Assembly (NCBI GenBank): GCA_017302715.1
Contig: JAFLCD010000004.1
Location: 62,001 to 126,000 of the forward strand
Direction of reading: 5' to 3'
Source: Deltaproteobacteria bacterium
GTDB lineage: Bacteria > Bdellovibrionota > UBA2394
Length of the DNA stretch: 64,000 nucleotides
Within the stretch, counting starts at the first letter, position 1. Every line of letters starts with the position of its first letter. Positions 7,458 through 15,756 of the stretch are shown here, piece after piece. The translations under genes were made by a program, and so were the position numbers. The notes beneath the pieces are model-generated. The model was not told the origin of the DNA and searched no databases. It saw nothing but the letters and a program-made list of their open reading frames with translations.

Positions 7458-7991
7458 ATGAACTTAAAAATTCTTAGTCTATTTTTGTTAGTATTCGTGG
7501 GAGTTTTCTCAATTGTTGGTTTGAAAAATATTCACGCGCAAGAAAAAGAAAATTCAAAACGTTGTATCGGACCTGCAAGAAAGCTTGTCTCGTCAAAGCC
7601 AAATAAAAGATCGGCTTCCAAGCCAGCGCCCAAAAAAGCGCCACAAACTCCTAAGGTTTCGCCGGCAGATTCAAAAGAAGTCGTAGAGTCTTTACTCGAT
7701 GAATATCAATCTTGGAGCGATTTACCTCAGCTTTCAAGAGGCGAGGTGAGAAAGATTTCCGCAGCTGCAAGAGAAGATCTCAAGTTGATGAGAAATTTTT
7801 CCAAAGGATTTAATCTCACCATTCATTGGTTTGAATTTAAGGATCAAAAATATATTTTCGTAAATTGTGGAAATGATGGTGGTGCAGGTGCATCTCTCTA
7901 TTCACCCGATGGAAAAAAAGTCATAGCATCTCAGACTATTAGTGAGTCTGGAGCGTTTACCACTGAAGAAATGCTCCAAGGCGGTAGTTAA
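7458..7991 (+). CDS. Small exported Lys/Pro-rich protein of unknown function
   Basis: The 177-residue product has an N-terminal signal peptide (LSLFLLVFVGVFSIVGL, likely cleaved after IHAQ near residue 28), then a Lys/Ser/Pro-rich linker (residues 45-70, SKPNKRSASKPAPKKAP) and a compact C-terminal domain with KYIFVNCGNDGGAGASLYSP. I know no family for this domain. The start is fixed by GGAGG 8 nt upstream and a good promoter. The next gene, a damaged cupin, begins just after the stop and was probably co-transcribed. Confidence 0.75.
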   Translation: MNLKILSLFLLVFVGVFSIVGLKNIHAQEKENSKRCIGPARKLVSSKPNKRSASKPAPKKAPQTPKVSPADSKEVVESLLDEYQSWSDLPQLSRGEVRKISAAAREDLKLMRNFSKGFNLTIHWFEFKDQKYIFVNCGNDGGAGASLYSPDGKKVIASQTISESGAFTTEEMLQGGS

Positions 7992-7993
7992 TT

Positions 7994-8502
7994 CTGACGA
8001 CTACTGCTGACGAATTAATTAGTCGTTTTAATCTTAAGGCCCATCCTGAGGGCGGATTTTTTGCTGAGACCTATCGAGCAAAAGATAAAATTTCTTCGCG
8101 AGCTCTTGCAGGTAAATATTCTGGCGAGCGAAGCTATTCAACAGGCATTTATTTTTTACTTACAAAAGGTACAAAATCACATCTCCATCGATTGGCCTCT
8201 GACGAGATGTGGCATTTTTATTTGGGCGGACCTCTGACACTCGTTCAAATTTCACCTCAAGGCGAAATGAAGAAAATAATTTTAGGATCTAATGTAAAAA
8301 ATGATCAATGCCTCCAATATGTGGTTCCTGCAGGACATTGGTTTGGAGCTTATCCAAATACTGAAACAGAATATTCTTTTGTAGGATGCACAGTGCACCA
8401 GGTTTTGATTTTACTGATTTTGAAATGGGAAAAAGAAACGAGCTTTTAACGAAATTTCCCGAAGCATCCGCAGAGATTCAATTCTTAACAATAAAAGATT
8501 AG
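7994..8502 (+). pseudogene. DUF985 cupin-family protein, frameshifted and without a standard start
   Basis: The frame from 7994 reads TADELISRFNLKAHPEGGFF..., the typical N-terminus of the DUF985 sugar-binding-like cupins, but the codons at the expected start are ATT or CTG. The cupin core follows (HLHRLASDEMWHFYLGGPL, VVPAGHWFGAY, SFVGCTV). After the GTG for Val at 8393-8395 the frame goes wrong: reading from 8395 in the next frame gives APGFDFTDFEMGKRNELL, the proper family continuation, to a stop at 8500-8502. One missing G (gtg-gca reduced to gtgca) explains this. Either the gene is decaying or the assembly has an error here. An ATG at 8192 would give only the second half. Confidence 0.75.
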
Positions 8503-8522
8503 TTTTTTGGAGGAATGTAATT

Positions 8523-9074
8523 ATGAATAAAATTTTTATCGCGATTATTTTTTCTGTAATCCCACTTTTGTTGTCAGCTGAAGAATGCCGTCTTACATCG
8601 CAACAGATTCAAGATAATCTGAAATTAGATTGGAAGGAATTTGATCAGACTCAAAATATGGGGCACCGATTGTTAGCGGCAAAAGGCTGTTATCTTGAAG
8701 CGGCGCTCTTGACAGATAGTTATAATTTACAGAATCGAGATTTAATAGATCCATCAAAGCTTAGGATTTTATATTTTCACGCCGGTCAAATGTACGCTTA
8801 CGCAGAACTCAATGAGGTCGCGGTCTCGCGAATGATGAATTCGCTGAATCCAAAAGAAGATATGAATCCTGAACTCAATTGGAATGATTATGTTCAGGCA
8901 TCTGTGGCCTTTTTAAGAAATGATCGAGAGTCGCTTGAAATATTTCAAAAAAAATTAGCTGCAGGAAAAGCAAGTGAGGGTAACGATTTGAATCTGAGCG
9001 TTGTAAATAATTTTCTTAAATGTTTAGGAAAGCCTTATTCCTGGCCATACGGTCGATCAGGCGATTGTAAATAA
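8523..9074 (+). CDS. Small exported protein of unknown function
   Basis: The 183-residue product carries a signal peptide (FIAIIFSVIPLLLSA, cleavage near AEEC at about 19-20; the Cys is too late for a clean lipobox). The mature part is mainly alpha-helical with a tetratricopeptide-like look (RLLAAKGCYLEAALLTDSY, LRILYFHAGQMYAYAELNEV) but no full TPR consensus. Start ATG follows TTTGGAGG with 11 nt spacing. It lies 20 bp after the damaged cupin and 153 bp before the HEAT operon. Function unknown. Confidence 0.75.
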   Translation: MNKIFIAIIFSVIPLLLSAEECRLTSQQIQDNLKLDWKEFDQTQNMGHRLLAAKGCYLEAALLTDSYNLQNRDLIDPSKLRILYFHAGQMYAYAELNEVAVSRMMNSLNPKEDMNPELNWNDYVQASVAFLRNDRESLEIFQKKLAAGKASEGNDLNLSVVNNFLKCLGKPYSWPYGRSGDCK

Positions 9075-9227
9075 AAATAAGCCTATTTAGTTTAATTATC
9101 TCAGTCCTTTCTTAATTCCTCTTCGTATAATTGGCCCATGATCGGCTCTTTATTTTAGCAATAGATCTCGTTAGACGGCATAAGACTCCTATGCTAATTC
9201 CGCTCCAAAATTACCTGGAGACGTCTC

Positions 9228-10508
9228 ATGAATTTAGTCTGTAAATCACTTCTCAGTTTTTTATTCATCGCTATTTTTAGCGACCAATTGGAAGCGCAAA
9301 GTCGACCTTCAGCGGGAAAATTAATCACGGCTTTAGATGAGCAAGATCCCGCCGTTCAGCTTTATATTTCGCGCTCACTTTCGAGATTGGGCGATAAAGC
9401 TCTTCCTGCACTAGTCGCAGGATTAGATAATCCAGATCAGGCCACTCAGTGGGCCATTGCTGTTGCGATCTCCGACTACGAAGAGAAAGCCTTCAGTTCG
9501 CTCACTCCACTTTTAGATAGTTCAAATCCTTTTTTAAAAAGAGGAGCCATCATGTGTTTTGGTGCGATTGGCAAAAAAGCAGATTCTTTTGTTCCTAAGA
9601 TTTTGCCCAATCTTCAAAATCCAAATTTGACGATTAAAGCTGCGTCTATTTTTGCGCTGGGGCAGATGGGAGAAAAATCTGCGCCTGCAATTCCTACGTT
9701 AATTGAAGAAATAAAAAATCCGATTCGAGGAATGCAATCTCCTGACGATGTTCCTCTTGCTGGAGTTGCCGTTGCCGCATTGGGTGCGATAGGTGAGCCC
9801 GCGATCATTCCTCTCTGTATCGCTCTCAATGATAAAAGTAATGATGCGCTTAGAGAAAATGCTCTCGGCGCTTTTTCTGAAATGGGAGAAAAAGCCCTGC
9901 CTGCTTTGCCGAATATTATTGAAGCGATGAATGATAAAGTTTTTGTAGTTCGCATGCGGGCGATTTTTACGTTGGGAGATATTGGCGAAAAAGCTGCTGA
10001 AACTATTCCTCAAATTCGAAAAATTTTAATGGAAGCGATTGGAAGCAATAAATCTGCTCGTGATGATATTGAAGAAGCCGCCACTTATGCATTAAGTCAA
10101 ATGGGAGAATCTGGAGTCGCACCGCTTCGCGAAGCGCTTAAGATCGCTAAGGATTTAGAAAAAATATATTTGCTCCGTGCGCTTGGAGAAATAGGTCCAA
10201 AGGCCGCAGTCTCCGTTCCAGATCTTATTCAAGAACTGAATAATCCAGACTTTCGAATTTTTTATGCGGCTACTTTTGCTCTAGGAGAAATCGGCGAGGC
10301 TGCTTCACCTGCAGTTCCAAAATTGATTGAGATGATGAAGGATAATCAAAGAACTTGGGGTGCGGTTGAAGCGCTCGGAAACATAGGGCCGAAAGCTTCG
10401 GCAGTATTACCACGTCTTAAATTTTTGCTTTCAATAGGTGAAGATGGACAGATGAAAAAACATATTTTAGAGGCGATTAAAAAAATCTCTGCAGGAGACG
10501 TGAAATGA
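9228..10508 (+). CDS. Exported HEAT-repeat protein, first gene of a three-gene operon
   Basis: Periplasmic protein built almost wholly of HEAT / PBS-lyase-type repeats, 426 residues. A signal peptide (LLSFLFIAIFSDQLEA) is followed by about nine repeats of roughly 38 residues with the 'A..AL..IG..A...IP.L...L..' pattern, for example IFALGQMGEKSAPAIPTLIE, TLGDIGEKAAETIPQI and ALGEIGPKAAVSVPDLIQEL. Such solenoids bind other proteins, so it is likely a scaffold. GGAG precedes the ATG. Its stop overlaps the start of the next gene as ATGA (10505-10508), which implies translational coupling with two coiled-coil partners. Repeats are very regular, unlike PBS lyases with catalytic residues. The partner and role are unknown. 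Confidence 0.88.
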   Translation: MNLVCKSLLSFLFIAIFSDQLEAQSRPSAGKLITALDEQDPAVQLYISRSLSRLGDKALPALVAGLDNPDQATQWAIAVAISDYEEKAFSSLTPLLDSSNPFLKRGAIMCFGAIGKKADSFVPKILPNLQNPNLTIKAASIFALGQMGEKSAPAIPTLIEEIKNPIRGMQSPDDVPLAGVAVAALGAIGEPAIIPLCIALNDKSNDALRENALGAFSEMGEKALPALPNIIEAMNDKVFVVRMRAIFTLGDIGEKAAETIPQIRKILMEAIGSNKSARDDIEEAATYALSQMGESGVAPLREALKIAKDLEKIYLLRALGEIGPKAAVSVPDLIQELNNPDFRIFYAATFALGEIGEAASPAVPKLIEMMKDNQRTWGAVEALGNIGPKASAVLPRLKFLLSIGEDGQMKKHILEAIKKISAGDVK

Positions 10509-11620
10509 AAAAATTTATTTTGTTTATTCTCGCAGCAGTATTTTATTTCTCAGATAGTTCTTACGCAGGAGTCAAAAGAGAAGATCTTTATAATGTTCAA
10601 CAGTCCGTGAAAGCCCGCGAAGAATCCTGGATCGCAAAGTGGGATCATCTCGATCACGGCACGCTCAAGAAAGACAGAAAAACTCAGCTGGGCGATGAGA
10701 TCACGGATTACAAAACAGAAATTAAAAATCTAACGACTTTGTTGATCCAATTGCAGGCTCAGCAGCCAGCGCTCTTTGCTGCGCAAAAGGAAGCCAATTT
10801 TCGTCTGTCGGAATTTTTGTCGAAAGAGAGGGCAGATACCGCTGAAAAAAGCGCGATGAGAGAAGAATTAAAGTATGTCGCTGTCATGGGAATACAGGTG
10901 GGCACAGTTGTTATCCTTCTTGAGTCCATCACAGAACTTTCGGAGGCCGCGATTCCTCGTTTACTCGAAGAGCTCAGATGTTTTCTTTATTTTCAACAAG
11001 ATGCCGTTCGCTCAGAAATTCTTTCGCTTCAATTAGAACTTGAAAAAGCGAAACAGGCGAATCAGAAGAATGAAATCAATCGAATTGAATCTCGAATCGA
11101 AGATTTAAAAGACATTTTTATAAGCGATGAAATTATTGATGGAATTAAAGATAATTCTTTAAAAGAAAAATTGCGTGGAGTTTTGAAAGCAAAGCCACAG
11201 GGTAAAACAAAAGAAGAGTTGCGAATCATCGAAGTTTATTCCCACGAAAAGCCTAGTCTTGAACAATTGCAAAGTATGAATCCTGTGGTGCGCTCTTTTA
11301 TTAAAGCGATTCAAGAGACAAATACTGCAAACACTGAAGCCGTAAAAGATCTCAAAACGATTAAAGAAATTTTGAATGATCTTCAGGATCAACTTTTGCA
11401 TCGGTTTATTGAACTGAAAGAGAAACTTGGACCTTATCGTATGAACGGAGATTTCTCTCCAAATGGAGAAGGAGCTAAACTGCAAAAAGCAAAAGCAGAT
11501 GCGGAACGAGCTTACTTAAATTGCACGGAGGAAATTTATTGGGCGAATTATCGATTAAGAGAGCTACCTAACTTAATCAGTTATGAAGGCCAATGGTGGG
11601 AGTATTGGAATAAAAAATGA
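10505..11620 (+). CDS. Exported coiled-coil protein, second gene of the operon
   Basis: The 371-residue product begins with a signal peptide (FILFILAAVFYFSDSSYA) and is then mostly long amphipathic helices. Coiled-coil-like segments are seen at about residues 65-110, 175-215 (LQLELEKAKQANQKNEINRI) and 260-305. A hydrophobic stretch near residue 125-140 (YVAVMGIQVGTVVILLESI) could be a membrane segment or a buried helix. I know no family. It starts inside the stop of the HEAT gene and ends inside the start of the third gene (ATGA overlaps on both sides), so the three proteins are made together and probably act together in the periplasm. Confidence 0.8.
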   Translation: MKKFILFILAAVFYFSDSSYAGVKREDLYNVQQSVKAREESWIAKWDHLDHGTLKKDRKTQLGDEITDYKTEIKNLTTLLIQLQAQQPALFAAQKEANFRLSEFLSKERADTAEKSAMREELKYVAVMGIQVGTVVILLESITELSEAAIPRLLEELRCFLYFQQDAVRSEILSLQLELEKAKQANQKNEINRIESRIEDLKDIFISDEIIDGIKDNSLKEKLRGVLKAKPQGKTKEELRIIEVYSHEKPSLEQLQSMNPVVRSFIKAIQETNTANTEAVKDLKTIKEILNDLQDQLLHRFIELKEKLGPYRMNGDFSPNGEGAKLQKAKADAERAYLNCTEEIYWANYRLRELPNLISYEGQWWEYWNKK

Positions 11621-13650
11621 AGACGCTATTTTTAACACTTTTTACAAATTTTATTTTTATTTCTAGTTTGAGTGCGGGAGGCGGAGACGCCGACTATACT
11701 GCTGAAATCAACGGCCTTAGAGATCGAAGCCGAATTTATATTGAAGAAAGTTCAAAGCTTCTTCGTGATATGTATTTTGCTGAGCAAGGTCTCGATAATC
11801 TTCGCTACGAAGGTGAACTTTTAAAACAAAGTTTAAGCAATCATCCTTCTGTCATCGGAATTTCAAATGATAAAGATGTGCAAGATCTTCAGAAAATCAT
11901 TCACGAATCTGTGTATGTAAATCGCAACTTAAATATTGTGCGAGACGCTTTAGCGCGAATCAATAAGTCTCAAGTTCAATTGGCATCAACGAATCAAGTT
12001 GAACTGCAGGCCACTATGAATTCTACACTTTCGAATTGGGAAAATAATTTGCGTAAATTAGATAGGGATTTATCAGAGCAAGCTCGTTTGTTCGAGGAAG
12101 CTTCGCAAGCTTGGCTTTTATTGCGCCACGATAAGCATGATGCAGAAAATTTTCAGCAAATTCGATCGCGTCTTATTCAAGTAGAAGGCGAAAGTTCTTT
12201 GCGTTTTTGGAGAATTCAGCTTGCGCATTTAAAATTCGAAGCCATTCGCGCGGCGCGAGATCTAGACGATATGAAGACGGCGTGGCAGTTGGCGAAGTCT
12301 TATCAAATTTTTATGTCGCTGGCACCATTAGGCGCAATGGACGCATTGTCGCTGAAGTCTCATCAAGAGGCGGTGAATGAATTTACAAAAGAGCATCAGG
12401 TAGAATTTGATAAATTAATCGAGCAGCTTCGAAAATTCAGTAAATCTGCAATGAGAGATGAGTTAGAAAATTTTCCAAAAATTCAAATCGCTTTATCTTT
12501 AAGTTATTTGAATGCAGATGCGCCTGTAGAGAAAAAAGAGGAAGCTAAACCAGATCCCGTTAAGCCAGAGCCAGTTAAACCCGAGCCAGTTCCTCCGAAT
12601 GAGCCAAACGCTAATCCTCCAGCCACTGAGCGTAGTTTTGAAGGTGGCACAGCAAACGTTTCAGCCGGAGATAAAGTAGTTGAAGTGAAGCATGACGTAG
12701 CTGGGCCAGAAGATGCTGTAGGCGACGGGAAGCACTGGGATTTTTATTTTGATTCGAATGGCGATGGAAATTTTGCTGACGGAGTCAGTGCTCCTGGTGG
12801 AGAAAAATTTAAGGAGCAAGTAGAGGGTGGTTTAAAAGATTCTGTTCACTCTACTTTGGGTGGAGGAGGCGGCAATGGAGGAAATGGCAGAGACGGAAAA
12901 GTAGATACCGGAGCTCAAGGCCAAGCTGAAAAACTTCGCGACGCGATGGATAGAACGAGGCCGAATGTGAAAGGCGCTCAGCAATCGAAAGAATTTAATC
13001 GCTTGCAGGATGAAGTCGATCGCTTTGCACGTATCGTAGGGTCGATGGACGCGCAGAACGGTGAAAAATTAAAATCTGTAAAATCGCTTATTGGCGAATG
13101 CAAAGATTTGCAACAAAAAATATTTGATACAAGTTATCAGCTGCCCTCACTCATCGAGCTATCAGAAGAATTAATAACTCGCTCAAAAGCTTTCCAAGAT
13201 CCGAGTTCTCCTGAGTCCAAACAAAAAGCAAAAGATCTTGAGCAGTTTAAAAAAGATATCGAAAAAATTGATGAGTATATCAATTTGGGCCCGACCCTCG
13301 TTGGTGAGGTGGGAACTTTTGTCATTGAAACGCCTGCTATTTTGATTCCGAAAGTGGGTCATTTAATTGAAATAGCTATTCAGCAAGTTGATAAAGTTTT
13401 GAAGGCCAATGAAGGTAACGAAATTCTTAAAGAATTTACGGGCGTCTCACCTACGGAGGCCATGCGAAAGGGTTTAGAATATTTTCGTGGGCAATTAAAA
13501 AAGACGAAAGGCGAAAAAGAAAAGGAAGAAATCGAAAAGGAGATGGAATATCTTCATAGGTCTTTAGAAAATATCAAAAAGATTTCAGATATTTTAAAAA
13601 TCAAAACCCCCGAACTCGACGAGCTTTTGAAGAATTGGAAGAAGCCTTAA
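11617..13650 (+). CDS. Exported multidomain coiled-coil protein with Pro-rich linker, third gene of the operon
   Basis: 677 residues with a signal peptide (LFLTLFTNFIFISSLSA). Layout: helical/coiled-coil part to about residue 300; a repeat linker PVKPEPVKPEPVPP near 315-330; a small domain with FDSNGDGNFADG (about 380-390), which looks like a Ca-binding D-x-N-x-D-G loop; a Gly/Asn-rich linker (GGGGGNGGNGRDG); and a long charged helical C-terminal half (about 450-677) with KGEKEKEEIEKEMEYLHRS. No enzymatic motif is visible. ATGA overlap with the preceding gene ties it to the HEAT protein. It has the look of a periplasm-spanning or extracellular structural protein, but this is inference. Confidence 0.8.
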   Translation: MKTLFLTLFTNFIFISSLSAGGGDADYTAEINGLRDRSRIYIEESSKLLRDMYFAEQGLDNLRYEGELLKQSLSNHPSVIGISNDKDVQDLQKIIHESVYVNRNLNIVRDALARINKSQVQLASTNQVELQATMNSTLSNWENNLRKLDRDLSEQARLFEEASQAWLLLRHDKHDAENFQQIRSRLIQVEGESSLRFWRIQLAHLKFEAIRAARDLDDMKTAWQLAKSYQIFMSLAPLGAMDALSLKSHQEAVNEFTKEHQVEFDKLIEQLRKFSKSAMRDELENFPKIQIALSLSYLNADAPVEKKEEAKPDPVKPEPVKPEPVPPNEPNANPPATERSFEGGTANVSAGDKVVEVKHDVAGPEDAVGDGKHWDFYFDSNGDGNFADGVSAPGGEKFKEQVEGGLKDSVHSTLGGGGGNGGNGRDGKVDTGAQGQAEKLRDAMDRTRPNVKGAQQSKEFNRLQDEVDRFARIVGSMDAQNGEKLKSVKSLIGECKDLQQKIFDTSYQLPSLIELSEELITRSKAFQDPSSPESKQKAKDLEQFKKDIEKIDEYINLGPTLVGEVGTFVIETPAILIPKVGHLIEIAIQQVDKVLKANEGNEILKEFTGVSPTEAMRKGLEYFRGQLKKTKGEKEKEEIEKEMEYLHRSLENIKKISDILKIKTPELDELLKNWKKP

Positions 13651-13663
13651 AAGCTAGCCCCCA

Positions 13664-13713
13664 TTGACCTCATTTTAATTCTGTTTTATATTTAACTTAT
13701 TGGTTAATTAACC
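13664..13713 (+). promoter_or_regulatory. Promoter and palindromic operator of the ArsR-type gene
   Basis: TTGACC (13664-13669), a 17-bp spacer and TATATT (13687-13692) form a good sigma70-type promoter with a start near 13699. Directly at the predicted start lies a perfect 12-bp palindrome ggttaattaacc (13702-13713), 14 bp upstream of the ArsR start codon. ArsR-family dimers usually repress their own promoter by binding such a symmetrical site; that it is the operator is inferred from position. Confidence 0.55.
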
Positions 13714-13727
13714 TTTAGGTATAATAT

Positions 13728-14102
13728 ATGCATGATCATTTAAGCCAAACCTTTGCTGCTCTAGCCGATCCCACACGAAGGGCGATGCTCGCTCAGCTTT
13801 CTAAAGGCGAGGCGAATGTTTCGCAGATTGCAAAACCCTTTCTCAAAAGCATGAGCCTGCCAGCCATTACGAAACATCTTAAAGTTTTAGAGAAGGCGAG
13901 TCTCATCACCAAAACAAAAGAGGCGCAGTGGAGGCCCTGTAAAATAAACGCCGAACCGCTTAAAGATATGGCTCAGTGGATGGAGCAATATCGAATGTTT
14001 TGGGAAGAAAGTTTTGATCGACTGGGTGAATATTTAAAAACTGTTGTTCCGAAAAAAAATAAAAAAAGAAAGTTAGCGAAAGCTTCACGCAGCAAGGAAT
14101 AA
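13728..14102 (+). CDS. ArsR-family winged-helix transcriptional regulator
   Basis: 124-residue DNA-binding repressor of the ArsR/SmtB fold. The N-terminal 'FAALADPTRRAMLAQLSKGEANVSQIA' region and SLPAITKHLKVLEKASLI recognition helix are typical of the subgroup that regulates SRPBCC-domain partners; no metal-binding Cys pair (CxC) is present, so it is probably not a metal sensor. The C-terminal tail is Lys-rich. It is followed after 4 bp by the SRPBCC gene, the usual ArsR-AHSA1 pairing, so both form one operon behind the promoter and palindrome just upstream. Confidence 0.92.
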   Translation: MHDHLSQTFAALADPTRRAMLAQLSKGEANVSQIAKPFLKSMSLPAITKHLKVLEKASLITKTKEAQWRPCKINAEPLKDMAQWMEQYRMFWEESFDRLGEYLKTVVPKKNKKRKLAKASRSKE

Positions 14103-14106
14103 ATTT

Positions 14107-15063
14107 ATGGCGCCAAAAAATAATTCCAACGAAATACTTATCACTCGAATTTATGATGCTCCTGTCAAAGCTGTTTGGGATGCGTGGACAGATACAGAGC
14201 AAGCGGCAAAGTGGTGGGGCCCGCGAGGTTTTACAATCACTTCTCATTCCAAAGATTTTAGACCTGGCGGAATTTGGCACTACACCATGCATGGACCTGA
14301 CGGAGTGGATTATCCCAACAAAACAAAATATCTCGAGATCGAAAATGAATCTCGAATGGTTTACGACCATGGTGGGTACGATGATCGTCCTCCATTGTTT
14401 CGCGTAACAGTTTTGTTTGCAGATCTTAAAGGCAAAACAAAAATGACGATGTCGATGACGTTTGCAAGTCCTGAAGTTGCGACAGAAATGCATAAGTTTA
14501 TTAAAGATGCTGGGGGTTATGGAACTTGGGATAGACTCGCCGAATATTTAACCAAAGAATCTTCAGGCAAAGAGCAATTTGTGATCAATCGTTCATTCGA
14601 TGCTCCCATTGATGTCATGTTTAAAATGTGGACGGATCCAAAACATTTTTCGCAGTGGTTAGCGCCTACGGGTTTTACGATGAATTTTATTCGCGCCGAT
14701 ATCAAACCAGGTGGGAGTACTTTTTATTATATGAGCGGCGAAGTGGGAATGAAGATGTATGGGCGAGCGGAGTATCTAGAAATTTCTAAGCCACATCGTA
14801 TTTCTTACACTCAGCAATTTTGTGATGAGAGCGAAAAAATTTCTCGGCATCCACTATTGCCACTTTGGCCGGCAACCATGCTGACGACCGTGACATTAAC
14901 CGAAGAAGCAAAAGATAGAACGCTCGTCACCGTCACTTGGCAGCCCTACGGTGCAAATACTCCGGATGAAGTTAAGAATTTCGTTAAGCACAAAAAGAGT
15001 ATGGAAATGGGATGGACCGGATCTTTTGATAAATTAGAGGCCTATTTGACCAATCCTGTGTGA
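14107..15063 (+). CDS. Tandem SRPBCC (AHSA1-like) domain protein
   Basis: 318 residues made of two AHSA1/START-like SRPBCC domains in one chain. The first (about 8-148) begins ITRIYDAPVKAVWDAWTD and has WWGPRGFT; the second (about 155-315) begins VINRSFDAPIDVMFKMWTD with QWLAPTGFT. The repeat of the same entry motif at both sites shows an internal duplication or fusion. The domains form hydrophobic ligand-binding cavities; the ligand is unknown. It directly follows an ArsR-type regulator, an arrangement widely seen, where the pair is often taken to be a sense-and-respond unit. Most such proteins have one domain; the double form is less common. Confidence 0.9.
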   Translation: MAPKNNSNEILITRIYDAPVKAVWDAWTDTEQAAKWWGPRGFTITSHSKDFRPGGIWHYTMHGPDGVDYPNKTKYLEIENESRMVYDHGGYDDRPPLFRVTVLFADLKGKTKMTMSMTFASPEVATEMHKFIKDAGGYGTWDRLAEYLTKESSGKEQFVINRSFDAPIDVMFKMWTDPKHFSQWLAPTGFTMNFIRADIKPGGSTFYYMSGEVGMKMYGRAEYLEISKPHRISYTQQFCDESEKISRHPLLPLWPATMLTTVTLTEEAKDRTLVTVTWQPYGANTPDEVKNFVKHKKSMEMGWTGSFDKLEAYLTNPV

Positions 15064-15084
15064 GAATGTAAGTAGATCCACTCT

Positions 15085-15726
15085 ATGGCACTGATTGCAC
15101 TTCAAACGATAGCTTATGTTTTTACGGCACTGTTTCCGGTCGTGAATCCCGTGGGAACGGCGCTGGTGATTTTTGGGGTGACGGGATCTCTTCGACCCGA
15201 TGAAGGAAAAACATTAGCGCGTAAAATTTCTATCTATTCATTTATTCTTTTGCTGTTTTTCTTTTTCTTTGGGCAATTTATTTTAGATTTTTTTGGAATT
15301 TCAATTCCGGTAGTTCAAACGGCGGGAGGAAGTGTGCTTGCGTTGATGGGATGGAAACTATTGAACGCACCCACTCCAGAGGAAAAAACAGAATCTGATC
15401 CTGCTGAATTTAAAACAAACTCGATGAGAAATTCTTTTTATCCTTTTACATTTCCACTCACCGTGGGTCCGGGTTGTTTAGCTGTTTGTTTAACTTTAGG
15501 GGTTCATATCGGACATGATTCTAGACTGCCATCTTCGCTTGAACTGCTATGCGTGATCACAGGTATTTCGTTAATTTGCATCGTCACTTATCTCTGTTAT
15601 TCGCGGCTTGGATTTTTTACCAAACGTATGAGCTCTAGCGGAATGATGGCTCTTTCAAAGCTCTTAGCTTTTGTTGTTATCTGTATCGGCGTTGAAATTG
15701 CTTCTACGGGCATCAAGCATCTTTGA
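15085..15726 (+). CDS. MarC-family integral membrane protein
   Basis: 213-residue inner-membrane protein with six hydrophobic helices. The N-terminal 'FTALFPVVNPVGTALVIFGVT' and central 'FYPFTFPLTVGPGCLAV' segments are the conserved repeats of the MarC/UPF0056 family. The family was once linked to multiple antibiotic resistance, but its transported substrate is not established. It starts 21 bp after the SRPBCC gene and may be read from the same transcript. A paralogue lies at 53473. Confidence 0.9.
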   Translation: MALIALQTIAYVFTALFPVVNPVGTALVIFGVTGSLRPDEGKTLARKISIYSFILLLFFFFFGQFILDFFGISIPVVQTAGGSVLALMGWKLLNAPTPEEKTESDPAEFKTNSMRNSFYPFTFPLTVGPGCLAVCLTLGVHIGHDSRLPSSLELLCVITGISLICIVTYLCYSRLGFFTKRMSSSGMMALSKLLAFVVICIGVEIASTGIKHL

Positions 15727-15756
15727 TTTGGATAATTTTTATGATACGAAGTTAGC

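Noticed and set aside
9614-10013. Long antisense frames in the HEAT gene
   Set aside because: They mirror the regular codon pattern of the repeats and have no start signals or family match.
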